A DNA stretch of 64,000 nucleotides, taken from positions 54,112-118,111 of the forward strand of contig NZ_JAALAA010000018.1 in the NCBI RefSeq assembly GCF_011045035.1, given 5' to 3'. The translations under genes and the position numbers were made by a program. The notes under the pieces were generated by a model. The model worked only from the letters and a program-made list of their open reading frames with translations, searched no databases and was not told where the DNA came from. The stretch is from Nocardioides turkmenicus. Its GTDB lineage: Bacteria > Actinomycetota > Actinomycetes > Propionibacteriales > Nocardioidaceae. Positions 37,345-44,766 of the stretch are shown piece by piece; within the stretch, counting starts at the first letter, position 1, and every line of letters starts with the position of its first letter.

Positions 37345-37962
37345 CTACCCGGCGTTGCGGGCGGCGCGGCGTGCGGCGAGCTCGTCCGACATCGAGGCGA
37401 CCTGCTCGCCGTCCTCGGTCGTACGCTCGCTGGGAAGCTCGGAGAGGGTGCCCTCGATCTCGCGCCAGACTCCGCCGATGGCGATGCCGAAGACGCCCTG
37501 CCCGCCCTGGAGCAGGTCGATGACCTCGTCGTTGCTGGTGCACTCGTAGACCGAGGCGCCGTCGCTCATCAGGGTGACGCGGGTCAGGTCGTCCGTGCCG
37601 CGCTCGCGCAGGTGCTGCACCGCCGCGCGGATCTGCTGCAGCGAGATGCCCGCGTCGAGGAGCCGCTTGATGACCTTGAGGATCAGGATGTCGCGGAAGG
37701 AGTAGAGCCGCTGGGTGCCGGAGCCTGTGGCACCGCGCACGCTGGGCTCTACGAGACCGGTGCGGGCCCAGTAGTCGAGCTGGCGGTAGCTGATCCCGGC
37801 CGCGTTGCAGGCCGTCGGCCCGCGGTAACCGGTGTCGCTCGGCAGGGGCGAGACATCGTCGGTGAAGAGAAGGCCCTGCTCGTCGGCCTGCTCCGCCGCG
37901 CGTTGCGCGTCGTCGGCGCCGTGGCCGGGCTTCTGCTCGTGGTCGAACACGATGTCCTCCAT
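37345..37962 (-). CDS. MerR family regulator, Rv1830-like
   Basis: A 205-residue regulator. The helix-turn-helix reads GYRGPTACNAAGISYRQLDYWARTGLVEPSVRGATGSGTQRLYSF, followed by a recognition-dimerisation part ILKVIKRLLDAGISLQQIRAAVQHL. Both the sequence style and position (next to bfn, ftsR, garA and gcv genes) match M. tuberculosis Rv1830. The first 40 residues are acidic and variable. The ATG at 37962 has a GGAG ribosome binding site. A good promoter (TTGACC, 17 bp, TACCTT) lies at 38052-38080, and two dyads flank it. Its targets are not certain. Confidence 0.85.
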   Translation of the reverse strand: MEDIVFDHEQKPGHGADDAQRAAEQADEQGLLFTDDVSPLPSDTGYRGPTACNAAGISYRQLDYWARTGLVEPSVRGATGSGTQRLYSFRDILILKVIKRLLDAGISLQQIRAAVQHLRERGTDDLTRVTLMSDGASVYECTSNDEVIDLLQGGQGVFGIAIGGVWREIEGTLSELPSERTTEDGEQVASMSDELAARRAARNAG

Positions 37963-37979
37963 CGTCTACTCCGTTGAGC

Positions 37980-38036
37980 GTAACTCCACTCGGGGAATGA
38001 ACGGCTGCGGCGGGGGGACCACACCGTTGGAGTTAC
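37980..38036 (-). promoter_or_regulatory. 5' UTR inverted repeat of the Rv1830-like merR gene
   Basis: Arms GTAACTCCA (37980-37988) and TGGAGTTAC (38028-38036) are perfect and 39 nt apart. They lie downstream of the predicted start near 38045, so they could fold in the RNA or bind a protein as two half sites. Confidence 0.4.
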
Positions 38037-38051
38037 AACAGAGACAACTAC

Positions 38052-38080
38052 AAGGTAAGCGCCGCAAGGTCGCTGGTCAA
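38052..38080 (-). promoter_or_regulatory. Promoter of the Rv1830-like merR gene
   Basis: Minus-strand -35 TTGACC (38080-38075), 17-bp spacer, -10 TACCTT (38057-38052). It is the best sigma-70-type match in the window. The 5' UTR would be about 83 nt. Confidence 0.65.
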
Positions 38081-38111
38081 AGAACCCCCTCCGGCGTGTC
38101 GCCCAGGCTAA

Positions 38112-38132
38112 CCCTCAGGCTGAACTTGAGGG
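38112..38132. promoter_or_regulatory. 21-bp dyad 1 (CCCTCAG, 7 nt, TTGAGGG)
   Basis: Sits between the bfn stop and the merR promoter. The same arms with the same spacing recur at 39913-39933 upstream of garA. The arms can be extended to AACCCTCA and TGAGGGTT. Its form suits a MerR-type or other dimeric regulator; a terminator for bfn is the alternative. Confidence 0.5.
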
Positions 38133-38140
38133 TTCTTCCC

Positions 38141-38608
38141 TCAATGCGACTCGAAGTCCTCGGGCGTGATCTCGTCGAGGAACTCGCGGAACTTCTCGAT
38201 CTCGTCCTCCTGCTCGGCCGGAACAGCCAGCCCGGCCTCGTCGAGCACCTCGTCGGAGACCACGATCTTCGTGCCCGTACGCAGCGCCAGCGCGATCGAG
38301 TCGGAGGGTCGTGCGCTCACCTCGACCCCCGAGGCGAAAACCAGGTTGGCGTAGAAGACGCGGTCGGTGACCGAGGTGATCTGCACCTCGGTCAGCTCGT
38401 TGCCGGTCGCCTCCACGACGTCCTTGAGCAGATCATGGGTCAGCGGCCGCGGCGGCACCACGCCCTGCTGGGCGAAGGCGATCGCGGTCGCCTCCACGGC
38501 GCCGATCCAGATGGGCAGATATCGCTCACCCGCCACCTCGCGCAGCAGCACGATCGGCTGGTTGGAGGGCATCTCGACTCGGACTCCGAGCACATCGACC
38601 TCGCGCAT
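38141..38608 (-). CDS. Bifunctional nuclease-domain protein (DUF151, Rv1829-like)
   Basis: A 155-residue BFN-domain protein starting MREVDVLGVRVEMPSNQPIV. LPIWIGAVEATAIAFA and RPSDSIALALRTG are the DUF151 hallmarks. Plant members have nuclease activity; the bacterial role is unknown. A TAGGCT box 6 nt before the ATG at 38608 suggests a leaderless mRNA. Position between the two MerR genes is the same as in M. tuberculosis. The C-terminal tail is acidic (EQEDEIEKFREFLDE). Confidence 0.88.
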   Translation of the reverse strand: MREVDVLGVRVEMPSNQPIVLLREVAGERYLPIWIGAVEATAIAFAQQGVVPPRPLTHDLLKDVVEATGNELTEVQITSVTDRVFYANLVFASGVEVSARPSDSIALALRTGTKIVVSDEVLDEAGLAVPAEQEDEIEKFREFLDEITPEDFESH

Positions 38609-38637
38609 GGGACCAGCCTACCCGCCCGCGCACGCAC

Positions 38638-39390
38638 TCAACGGTCGCGGAGCCCGGACTTCACCAAGGTGGCGTGCAGACGGACCGCGAGCGCGGCGAT
38701 CTCGCTGCCGATCTCCTCGGCGCGGCCCTGCGCGCCGGCGTTGCCGGGCCGCCGCAGCGGCGCGACGATCTGCTCGATCAGACCGACCTCGCGGTCGGCG
38801 GCCGCCTTCATGCCGCGCAGGTGCCGGGGCTCGATGCCGAACTCGGCCAGCTCCTTGGCTGTGCGCGCGATCGCGAGCGCGTCGGTGTCGTAGTGACCGC
38901 TGCGCAGCGGCACCACCAGGCCCATCTTCTCCAGCTCGGTCAGCAGCGCGTCGTCGACCTCGGCCACCTTGAGGAGCTCGCGCCGCGAGATCCGCATGTG
39001 GTCCGTACGCCGGAACGACTCCGCCCCCGGCGCGCCGTCGGGCGTGAGGGCGACCGTCGGGACGGTGGGCACGGTCGGCTCGATCGCCGGCGGCTCGAGG
39101 CCACGGTCGATCGCGTCGAGGTGCTCGCCGATGACCTTGAGCGGCAGGTAATGGTCACGCTGCATCCGCAGGACGTAGCGCAGGCGCTCCACGTCGCGGC
39201 GGGAGAACTTGCGGTAGCCCGCGGGCGTGCGCTCCGGCTTGATCAGTCCCTTGTCCTCGAGGAACCGGATCTTCGGGATGGTGACCGTCGGGAAGTCCGG
39301 ACGCAACTGATCCAGGACCTGCCCGATGTTGAGCCGCTCCCCCGAGTCGCTAGCCGGCCGTTGTGGGTCAGGCATCGCGGCGGCGGCCAT
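38638..39390 (-). CDS. ftsR: MerR family regulator FtsR (Rv1828-like)
   Basis: A 250-residue MerR-family protein. The winged helix is LNIGQVLDQLRPDF, then TIPKIRFLEDKGLIKPERTPAGYRKFSRRDVERLRY, matching the FtsR/Rv1828 group that in Corynebacterium activates ftsZ. A linker with many Pro/Thr (TVPTVPTVALTPDG) joins a helical C-terminal domain. It lies 3 bp after garA on the same strand, conserved synteny in actinobacteria. The ATG at 39390 has GAAGGGG upstream. Confidence 0.88.
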   Translation of the reverse strand: MAAAAMPDPQRPASDSGERLNIGQVLDQLRPDFPTVTIPKIRFLEDKGLIKPERTPAGYRKFSRRDVERLRYVLRMQRDHYLPLKVIGEHLDAIDRGLEPPAIEPTVPTVPTVALTPDGAPGAESFRRTDHMRISRRELLKVAEVDDALLTELEKMGLVVPLRSGHYDTDALAIARTAKELAEFGIEPRHLRGMKAAADREVGLIEQIVAPLRRPGNAGAQGRAEEIGSEIAALAVRLHATLVKSGLRDR

Positions 39391-39393
39391 CGA

Positions 39394-39876
39394 CTACGCC
39401 CCTTCGTGTCCGGCGTAGAACACGAGCCGGAACTTCCCGACCTGCACCTCGTCGCCGTCCTTGAGGACGACCTGCTCGATGCGGTCGCGGTTGACGTACG
39501 TCCCGTTGAGGCTGCCGACGTCGGAGACCTCGAAGGTGTCGCCGGTGCGCTTGAACTCGGCGTGGCGACGGGACACGGTGACGTCGTCGAGGAAGATGTC
39601 GCTGTCCGGGTGACGACCCGCGACGACGGTGTCCTGGTCGAGCAGGAAACGGCTACCGGCACCGGGGCCGCGCTGCACGACGAGCATCCCGTTGCCCCGC
39701 GGCAGGGCCTCGACGGTCGCCGCCTCGATCGGGCTGAGCACCCGGTCGGAGGTGTCGGCGTCAGCCCCGAGCTGAATCGTCGAGGTCTGGTCGGTCCCGG
39801 TCAGGCTTACGCCACACTGCGAGCAGAACCGCGCTTCGTCGGGGTTCTGGCTGCCGCAAGCGGGGCACACGGACAT
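39394..39876 (-). CDS. garA: FHA-domain protein GarA/OdhI-like with N-terminal zinc ribbon
   Basis: A 160-residue protein. N-terminal CPACGSQNPDEARFCSQCG is a zinc ribbon; a short linker follows (DQTSTIQLGAD); then an FHA domain covering about 75-150 with GRHPDSDIFLDDVTVSRRHAEF and SLNGTYVN. In mycobacteria and corynebacteria GarA/OdhI inhibits 2-oxoglutarate dehydrogenase and is controlled by PknB/PknG phosphorylation of an ETTS motif. That exact motif is missing here, and the Thr-rich DQTSTI is the only obvious candidate. The ATG at 39876 has GGAG 7 nt upstream. It heads garA-ftsR-bfn. Confidence 0.88.
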   Translation of the reverse strand: MSVCPACGSQNPDEARFCSQCGVSLTGTDQTSTIQLGADADTSDRVLSPIEAATVEALPRGNGMLVVQRGPGAGSRFLLDQDTVVAGRHPDSDIFLDDVTVSRRHAEFKRTGDTFEVSDVGSLNGTYVNRDRIEQVVLKDGDEVQVGKFRLVFYAGHEGA

Positions 39877-39912
39877 TTTGTAGCTCCAGGTTCATCGAGG
39901 GCCGGGCACACA

Positions 39913-39933
39913 CCCTCAAGTGAACGTTGAGGG
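39913..39933. promoter_or_regulatory. 21-bp dyad 2 upstream of garA (CCCTCAA, 7 nt, TTGAGGG)
   Basis: A perfect dyad with the same arms and spacing as 38112-38132. It lies 37 bp before the garA start. A MerR protein of this cluster (FtsR or the Rv1830-like one) is the natural candidate to bind. Confidence 0.55.
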
Positions 39934-39976
39934 ATGGTAACCGCAACCTATCAGGTCGGCCCAGGTGTTCGGTCGG

Positions 39977-40369
39977 TTACGCGTCGAGTGACGCCTCGTA
40001 CGCCGCGGCGTCGAGGAGGCTCTCCAGCTCGGCGGGATCGGCCGGGGTGACCTCGAAGAGCCAGCCGCCGCCGTAGGGGTCGTCGTTGACCAGCTCGGGC
40101 GTGGCGTCGAGCGAGGCGTTGACCGCGACGACCTCACCGGAGATCGGCGCGTAGATGTCGCTGACCGACTTGGTCGACTCCAGCTCGCCGCAGCTCTCGC
40201 CAGCCTTGATGGTGTCGCCGACGGCGGGCATCGAGACGTAGACGATGTCGCCGAGGGCGTCCTGGGCGTAGTTGGTGATCCCGATCCGTACGGAGCCCTC
40301 GGTCTCGCCAGGGTTGCGAAGCCACTCGTGCTCGCTGGTGTACTTCAGGTCCTCGGGGTACACGGGCAT
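39977..40369 (-). CDS. gcvH: Glycine cleavage system H protein
   Basis: A 130-residue lipoyl-domain protein that carries the aminomethyl group between P, T and L proteins. The lipoyl lysine is Lys67 in ESTKSVSD. The N-terminus MPVYPEDLKYTSEHEWLRN and the ending typical of GcvH are present. The ATG at 40369 has an AGGAG ribosome binding site. It lies between garA and the DUF881 operon, as in mycobacteria, rather than next to gcvP. Confidence 0.94.
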   Translation of the reverse strand: MPVYPEDLKYTSEHEWLRNPGETEGSVRIGITNYAQDALGDIVYVSMPAVGDTIKAGESCGELESTKSVSDIYAPISGEVVAVNASLDATPELVNDDPYGGGWLFEVTPADPAELESLLDAAAYEASLDA

Positions 40370-40456
40370 CTCCTCATCAGGCGTACTGGTCTGGCTACGG
40401 AAGATCGTCCCGCGAGCCGGTTGACGAAACCCTACTGCGCCGCACCGGCGAAACGT

Positions 40457-41740
40457 TCAGCGGGACACGGTGTGGATCGACTCGATGTCGATCTTCTCCT
40501 CCGACTCGACCTCGACCTCCGCGCCCTGCTCCTCGAGCTGGTCCTGCGGGCCCTGGTAGAAGTCGATCGCACCGGCCAGCGTGTCGGGCGGGCCGATCAC
40601 CTGGAGGCGGTAGGGCGGGCTGATCAGCTCGCCGCTGACGTTGAGTCCCGGGGTGGGCTGGCTGACCTCGATCGAGGACGACGCGACCAGGCGTACGGCC
40701 TCGCCGTCGGCACCCTCGATCTCCATCGCCTCGGCACCGCTCGTACGCAGCTCCTCGATCAGGTCCAGGAGGGCGGTCAGCCGCAGCGGGTCGGCGCCGG
40801 GGTCGATCTCGATCGTGATGCCCGGCCCGCTGACCGGCACGGTCCCGGCGATCACCCGGAGCGTGTCGACCTGCTCCTCGGCTCGCTGGAGCGCGGTCTG
40901 CTGCTGGAGGGTCTGGTCCTCGAGCTCGTCGCGGGTCGCCTCGAGCTCCTCGATCTGCTCCTGGGCCTTCTGCGTCGTGCCGGCCAGGCCGGAGAGGATG
41001 TCGATCAGCTCCTGCTCGCGCAGGCCGGCGTAGGTGGAGTCCTCGGTGTTCGTCTGGACCTGCACCACGGCCGCGTAGCCGAGCAGGCAGAGCAGGACCG
41101 CCACCGCCACCTGGCCGCGCCGGAAGTGGGTCAGCGCGTCGAACAGGCGCGCCCGGCCGACCAGCGGCGCCGGCTCATCCTCGGGCTCGTCGGCCTTCTC
41201 GCCAGCGACAGGCGCATCGACCTTCTCGGCGTCGTCGGCCTTCTCGTCCACAGCTTCCTGCGGCTCGGGCGTGTCCTCGGACTCTGTGGTCTCGGGTGTC
41301 TCGTCCTCGACCGCGTCGACCTCGTCCGTCTCGTCGGACTCGACGGCGGACTCGGGCTCGGCCGCCTCGGCCTCGTTCTCCGACTCCTCGGCGTCCCCGA
41401 CTGTCTCGGGACCTTCAGCGACATCGTCCTTCGCGGGCTCGTCCGCAGCGGCGTCGTCCTCCGCGGTCTCGTCAGCGACATCCTCGTCAGCGACAGCCTC
41501 GTCGGTGTCGTCGCTCTCGTCGACGCCATCGCTCGTGGTCTCGTCGGTCGCCTCGACGGCCTCGTCGGCCGAGGACTGCTCAGCAGGCGGCGTACCTTCG
41601 TCCTCGACCTCGGGCGTGGCAGCGTCGTCGGTGACCGGCTCGTCCGCGGGCGCGACGGGCTTCTCGGCCGAGGTCTTCTTCGCGGGGGTCCGCTTGGCAG
41701 CGGTCCGCTTCACCGCCGGCCTCCGCTTCCGCTCAGGCAT
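40457..41740 (-). CDS. DUF881 family membrane protein with a long acidic N-terminus
   Basis: A 427-residue single-pass protein. Residues 1-25 are Lys/Ala-rich (VKRTAAKRTPAKKTSAEK); about 26-195 are a low-complexity Asp/Glu/Ala/Thr/Ser tract; then a helix VAVAVLLCLLGYAAVVQVQ, a coiled coil (EQIEELEATRDELEDQTL) and the DUF881 domain containing IAGTVPVSGPGITIEIDPG. The protein would face outward with DUF881 outside the membrane. Family members occur as a pair around the small basic protein near division genes. Its first 8 bases overlap the small basic protein gene. The function is unknown. Confidence 0.85.
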   Translation of the reverse strand: MPERKRRPAVKRTAAKRTPAKKTSAEKPVAPADEPVTDDAATPEVEDEGTPPAEQSSADEAVEATDETTSDGVDESDDTDEAVADEDVADETAEDDAAADEPAKDDVAEGPETVGDAEESENEAEAAEPESAVESDETDEVDAVEDETPETTESEDTPEPQEAVDEKADDAEKVDAPVAGEKADEPEDEPAPLVGRARLFDALTHFRRGQVAVAVLLCLLGYAAVVQVQTNTEDSTYAGLREQELIDILSGLAGTTQKAQEQIEELEATRDELEDQTLQQQTALQRAEEQVDTLRVIAGTVPVSGPGITIEIDPGADPLRLTALLDLIEELRTSGAEAMEIEGADGEAVRLVASSSIEVSQPTPGLNVSGELISPPYRLQVIGPPDTLAGAIDFYQGPQDQLEEQGAEVEVESEEKIDIESIHTVSR

Positions 41741-42065
41741 GGAAGATGTGCCTCCGGATGGCTGCGACGTTGGTGAAGATGCGGATGCCGAGGACGACGA
41801 TCACGCCGGTGGAGAGCTGGCCGCCGACGCCGAGGCGGTCACCGAGGTAGACGATGCCTGCGGCGATGACGACGTTGCTGATGAACGAGACGACGAAGAC
41901 CTTGTCGTCGAAGATGCCGTCCATGAACGCCCGCAGCGCGCCGAAGACGGCGTCGAGCGCGGCGACGACGGCGATCGGGAGGTAGGGCGCCAGACCGACC
42001 GGCACCTCAGGCTGGAAGAACAGTCCCAGCACGATGCCGATCACTAGGCCGATGACGGCGATCAT
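41733..42065 (-). CDS. sbp: Small basic protein (DUF1290), membrane
   Basis: A 110-residue membrane protein of the DUF1290/Sbp family with three helices: MIAVIGLVIGIVLGLFF, YLPIAVVAALDAVFGAL and VVIAAGIVYLGDRLGV. It overlaps both DUF881 genes (4 bp and 8 bp). In Bacillus sbp is next to ftsA; here it is inserted between two DUF881 genes, as in mycobacteria. The function is unknown, with a link to the cell envelope or division inferred. Confidence 0.88.
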   Translation of the reverse strand: MIAVIGLVIGIVLGLFFQPEVPVGLAPYLPIAVVAALDAVFGALRAFMDGIFDDKVFVVSFISNVVIAAGIVYLGDRLGVGGQLSTGVIVVLGIRIFTNVAAIRRHIFHA

Positions 42066-43006
42066 TCTTCGCGGTCCCCTTCGCTGTTCTCTTCAGTGTC
42101 TTCGTCGGTGTTGTCGGTGGGCTTCGCCGATCCCTTGGACCTGTCGGGCCGCTTGGCTCCCTCGTCCTCGGACTTGGGCTTGAGGTAGGTCAGCTCGAGC
42201 AGATCTGGCGGCGCCGCGGGGAGGGTGAGCCGGTCGATGTTCTCGACGTCGTAGGGCATCCCGTAGTCCTGCGTCGTGGTGTGGATCATCGCGCCCGAGA
42301 CCGTCTCGGCGAAGCGTGCCGCCAGCGTACGCGGGTCGCCGATCGCCGACACCTCATATGGGGGCGAGAGCGAGACGTCGTTCATCCGGAGGGTGGCGCC
42401 GGAGGTGATCACCCCGCTGCGCGGCGTGACCCGCTGGCCGTCGACGGAGACAGCGGTCGCACCCGCCTCCCACAGCCCGTTGACGATCACGGCGAGATCG
42501 TAGTCGCGGACGGTGCCGCCCTCGTTGCCGTCGGCGGCGTTGTCGATGGTGATCCGGATCCCGGCACCGGTCACCGGGGCGAACCCGGTCTTCTCGGCCG
42601 TCGACACCGCGGTCGAGGAGGCCGACTCGGCCCGGAGCCCCAGGGAGTTCAGCGCCGCATCGCTGCGCTGGTTGTCCTCCCGGAGCGCGGCGATCTGGCG
42701 GTGGAGGTCGGCGATCCGGTCCTGGCGCTGCTCGATGCGGTCGACCAGGACCTGCCTGCTGGTCTGGCGGACGTCCTCGTTGCGCGAGGTCTGCACGGCG
42801 GCGGTGGTGGCCAGCAGCGCGAAGAGCCCGACGACCACCATCGCCCACACGCCCGGCCGGCGCCGGCGGCCGGGCTCCTCTTCCGACGGGTCGCGCCGCG
42901 CCGCGGCGGCCTTGTAGTCGGAGTCGATCGACTGGTCGGTGATGCGGTCCAGGAGCGGCTTGGTGACGTAGGCGCGCAGGTCCTCGCCGGGGATCTGGTC
43001 AGGCAC
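42062..43006 (-). CDS. DUF881 family membrane protein (second copy)
   Basis: A 314-residue protein with an N-terminal cytoplasmic tail, a helix (VWAMVVVGLFALLATTAAVQ, about 53-72), a coiled coil and the DUF881 domain (VTGAGIRITIDNAADGNEGG). The GTG at 43006 overlaps the stop of the PgsA-like gene by 8 bp. The C-terminal 40 residues are Lys/Asp/Glu-rich. It is homologous to the 40457-41740 gene and forms a three-gene unit with the small basic protein. Confidence 0.85.
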   Translation of the reverse strand: MPDQIPGEDLRAYVTKPLLDRITDQSIDSDYKAAAARRDPSEEEPGRRRRPGVWAMVVVGLFALLATTAAVQTSRNEDVRQTSRQVLVDRIEQRQDRIADLHRQIAALREDNQRSDAALNSLGLRAESASSTAVSTAEKTGFAPVTGAGIRITIDNAADGNEGGTVRDYDLAVIVNGLWEAGATAVSVDGQRVTPRSGVITSGATLRMNDVSLSPPYEVSAIGDPRTLAARFAETVSGAMIHTTTQDYGMPYDVENIDRLTLPAAPPDLLELTYLKPKSEDEGAKRPDRSKGSAKPTDNTDEDTEENSEGDREE

Positions 43007-43697
43007 GGGCTGCCCCGCCCTTCTCCAGCGGCGGCGTGGTGGCCATCAGGCGACGCACCTCCTGGGCGTAGAGGACCAGGCTCCACCACAGCAGCAGGAC
43101 GCCCCACAGCGCGAACGCCCAGCCGAACGCCTGCGCCAGCTGGATCGGCAGGCTGGGCTCCAGGCCGAGGTCGAGCGTCTCGGGGATGTCATGGCTGAGG
43201 TAGAGCAGCGGGAAGGAGGCCAGGAGGCAGAAGGCGGCCACCTTGCCGAGGAGATGCACCGGCAGCGTACGCACCCCGCGGCTGCGCAGCGCCGGGACCA
43301 TCGCGAGCAGGCCGACGAACCGCAGCGGCACCAGCAGCGCGATCGGCCACGGGATCACGTCGATCTGCCAGAGCGCGAACGTCGCGGCCAGGACGAAGAC
43401 GGTGTTGGCGACCACGTCGAGCAGCTCGCCCGTGCGGCGGCGGCCCAGCTGCTTGCGGTTGAGCCAGCTGTCGAGGAGGTCGGTGACCACCGCGAGACCG
43501 AACGCGGCGAGCGCGATGGTGTCGTCCTTCGCGACCAGCACCGCCCACAGCATCACCGGCGCGTAGAGCAGCCGCAGGATGCTGAGCAGCTTGCCGAGCA
43601 CGGGCTGGTTGCGGTCGACGGAGCCCAGCGGTCGCTGCCGGGCGTCGCGGCCAGGACGCAGGTGGGGATCACCGGATCGACGGTTGGGCACGGACAA
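42999..43697 (-). CDS. CDP-alcohol phosphatidyltransferase family protein (PgsA2/Rv1822-like), altered active site
   Basis: A 232-residue membrane protein with five or six helices in the place of Rv1822 (pgsA2). The family motif is D-x2-D-G-x2-A-R-x8-G-x3-D-x3-D. Here the same spacing reads D-LL-D-S-WL-N-R-KQLGRRRT-G-ELL-D-VVA-N. The first three Asp are kept, but Gly is Ser, Ala is Asn, and the fourth Asp, the catalytic base, is Asn. So normal transferase activity is doubtful. The neighbouring LGKVAAFCLLASFP region is conserved. The ATG at 43697 starts MSVPNRRSGDPHLRP. The true role is uncertain. Confidence 0.8.
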   Translation of the reverse strand: MSVPNRRSGDPHLRPGRDARQRPLGSVDRNQPVLGKLLSILRLLYAPVMLWAVLVAKDDTIALAAFGLAVVTDLLDSWLNRKQLGRRRTGELLDVVANTVFVLAATFALWQIDVIPWPIALLVPLRFVGLLAMVPALRSRGVRTLPVHLLGKVAAFCLLASFPLLYLSHDIPETLDLGLEPSLPIQLAQAFGWAFALWGVLLLWWSLVLYAQEVRRLMATTPPLEKGGAARA

Positions 43698-43707
43698 ACC
43701 CTAGTGC

Positions 43708-44766
43708 TTAGTCGGTTGCGGTGGAGTCATCGGCATGGGCGGCGTCGCGGATCTCGCCGACCAGTTCCTCGATGACGTCCTCCAGGGTCGCCAGCCCGAT
43801 GGCGCTGCCGTCCTCGCGTACGACCCGAGCCATGTGGGCGCCGCGGCGCTGCAGGGTCTCGAGCGCCTCGTGGAGCGCGTCGTCGGGGGTGACCGTCGCG
43901 AACGGCCGGATCCACTTGTCCTGGACCGGTTGCCGGCGGCGTACGTCGTCGGGCTCGAGCACGTCCTTGATGTGCAGGTAGCCGACGAGGTCGCCGTTGT
44001 CGTCGGCGACCGGGAACCGGCTGTAGCCCGTCGAGGCGCAGACCGCCTCGATGTCGGCGCCCGAGGCGCCGCGCGGCACGATCGTCCAGTCGGCGACCGG
44101 GATGGTGACCTTGGCGACCGTCTTCTCGGTGAAGCCGAGCGCGCCGGTCAGCCGGCCGTACTCGTCCTCCTCCAGCAGGCCTTCGCCCCGCGACTCCTCG
44201 ACCATCGCAGCCACCTCCGCGCGGGTGAAGGTGGAGCTCACCTCGTCCTTGGGCTCGATGCCGAGCGCCCGGATGCAGAGGTTGGCGGCGTAGTTGAAGG
44301 CCACGATGATCGGGCGCAGCACGTAGACGACCGCGTAGATGGCCGGGCCGAGCACCAGGGCGGCCCGGTCGGGGCCGGCCAGGGCGATGTTCTTGGGCAC
44401 CATCTCGCCGACGACCACGTGCAGGTAGGTCACCACGAGCATCGCGATCACGAACGCGACCGGGTGGTGGAAGGCCTCGGGCAGGCCGATCAGGTCGAAG
44501 CCGGGCTCGAGCAGGTGGGCGAGCGCCGGCTCGGTGATCGCCAGGAGCAGCACCGAGCAGACGGTGATGCCGAGCTGGGCGCCGGCCATCATCAGGCTGA
44601 TGTTCTCCATCGCCCGCAGGGTGATCCGGGCCATCTGCGACCCGGCCTGCGCGGCCGGCTCGATCTGGCTGCGACGCGCCGAGACCAGCGCGAACTCCGA
44701 GCCCACGAAGAAGCCGTTGGCGAGCAGCAGCACCAGGCCGAGCAGCAGCCCCATCGTCGTCGACAT
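43708..44766 (-). CDS. DUF21/CBS-domain membrane protein (hemolysin C-like), lacking the C-terminal CorC domain
   Basis: A 352-residue protein. About residues 1-190 form the DUF21 (CNNM) transmembrane domain with NGFFVGSEFALVSARRSQIE; residues about 205-330 are a pair of CBS domains (VAGYLHIKDVL-like VGYLHIKDVLEPDD, IGLATLEDVIEELVGEIRD). It ends soon after the CBS pair, so the CorC_HlyC domain is absent, unlike its partner. The ATG at 44766 shares one base with the partner's stop. The pair corresponds in style to M. tuberculosis Rv1841c/Rv1842c. A role in metal-ion transport is inferred from the CNNM/CorC relationship. Confidence 0.88.
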   Translation of the reverse strand: MSTTMGLLLGLVLLLANGFFVGSEFALVSARRSQIEPAAQAGSQMARITLRAMENISLMMAGAQLGITVCSVLLLAITEPALAHLLEPGFDLIGLPEAFHHPVAFVIAMLVVTYLHVVVGEMVPKNIALAGPDRAALVLGPAIYAVVYVLRPIIVAFNYAANLCIRALGIEPKDEVSSTFTRAEVAAMVEESRGEGLLEEDEYGRLTGALGFTEKTVAKVTIPVADWTIVPRGASGADIEAVCASTGYSRFPVADDNGDLVGYLHIKDVLEPDDVRRRQPVQDKWIRPFATVTPDDALHEALETLQRRGAHMARVVREDGSAIGLATLEDVIEELVGEIRDAAHADDSTATD

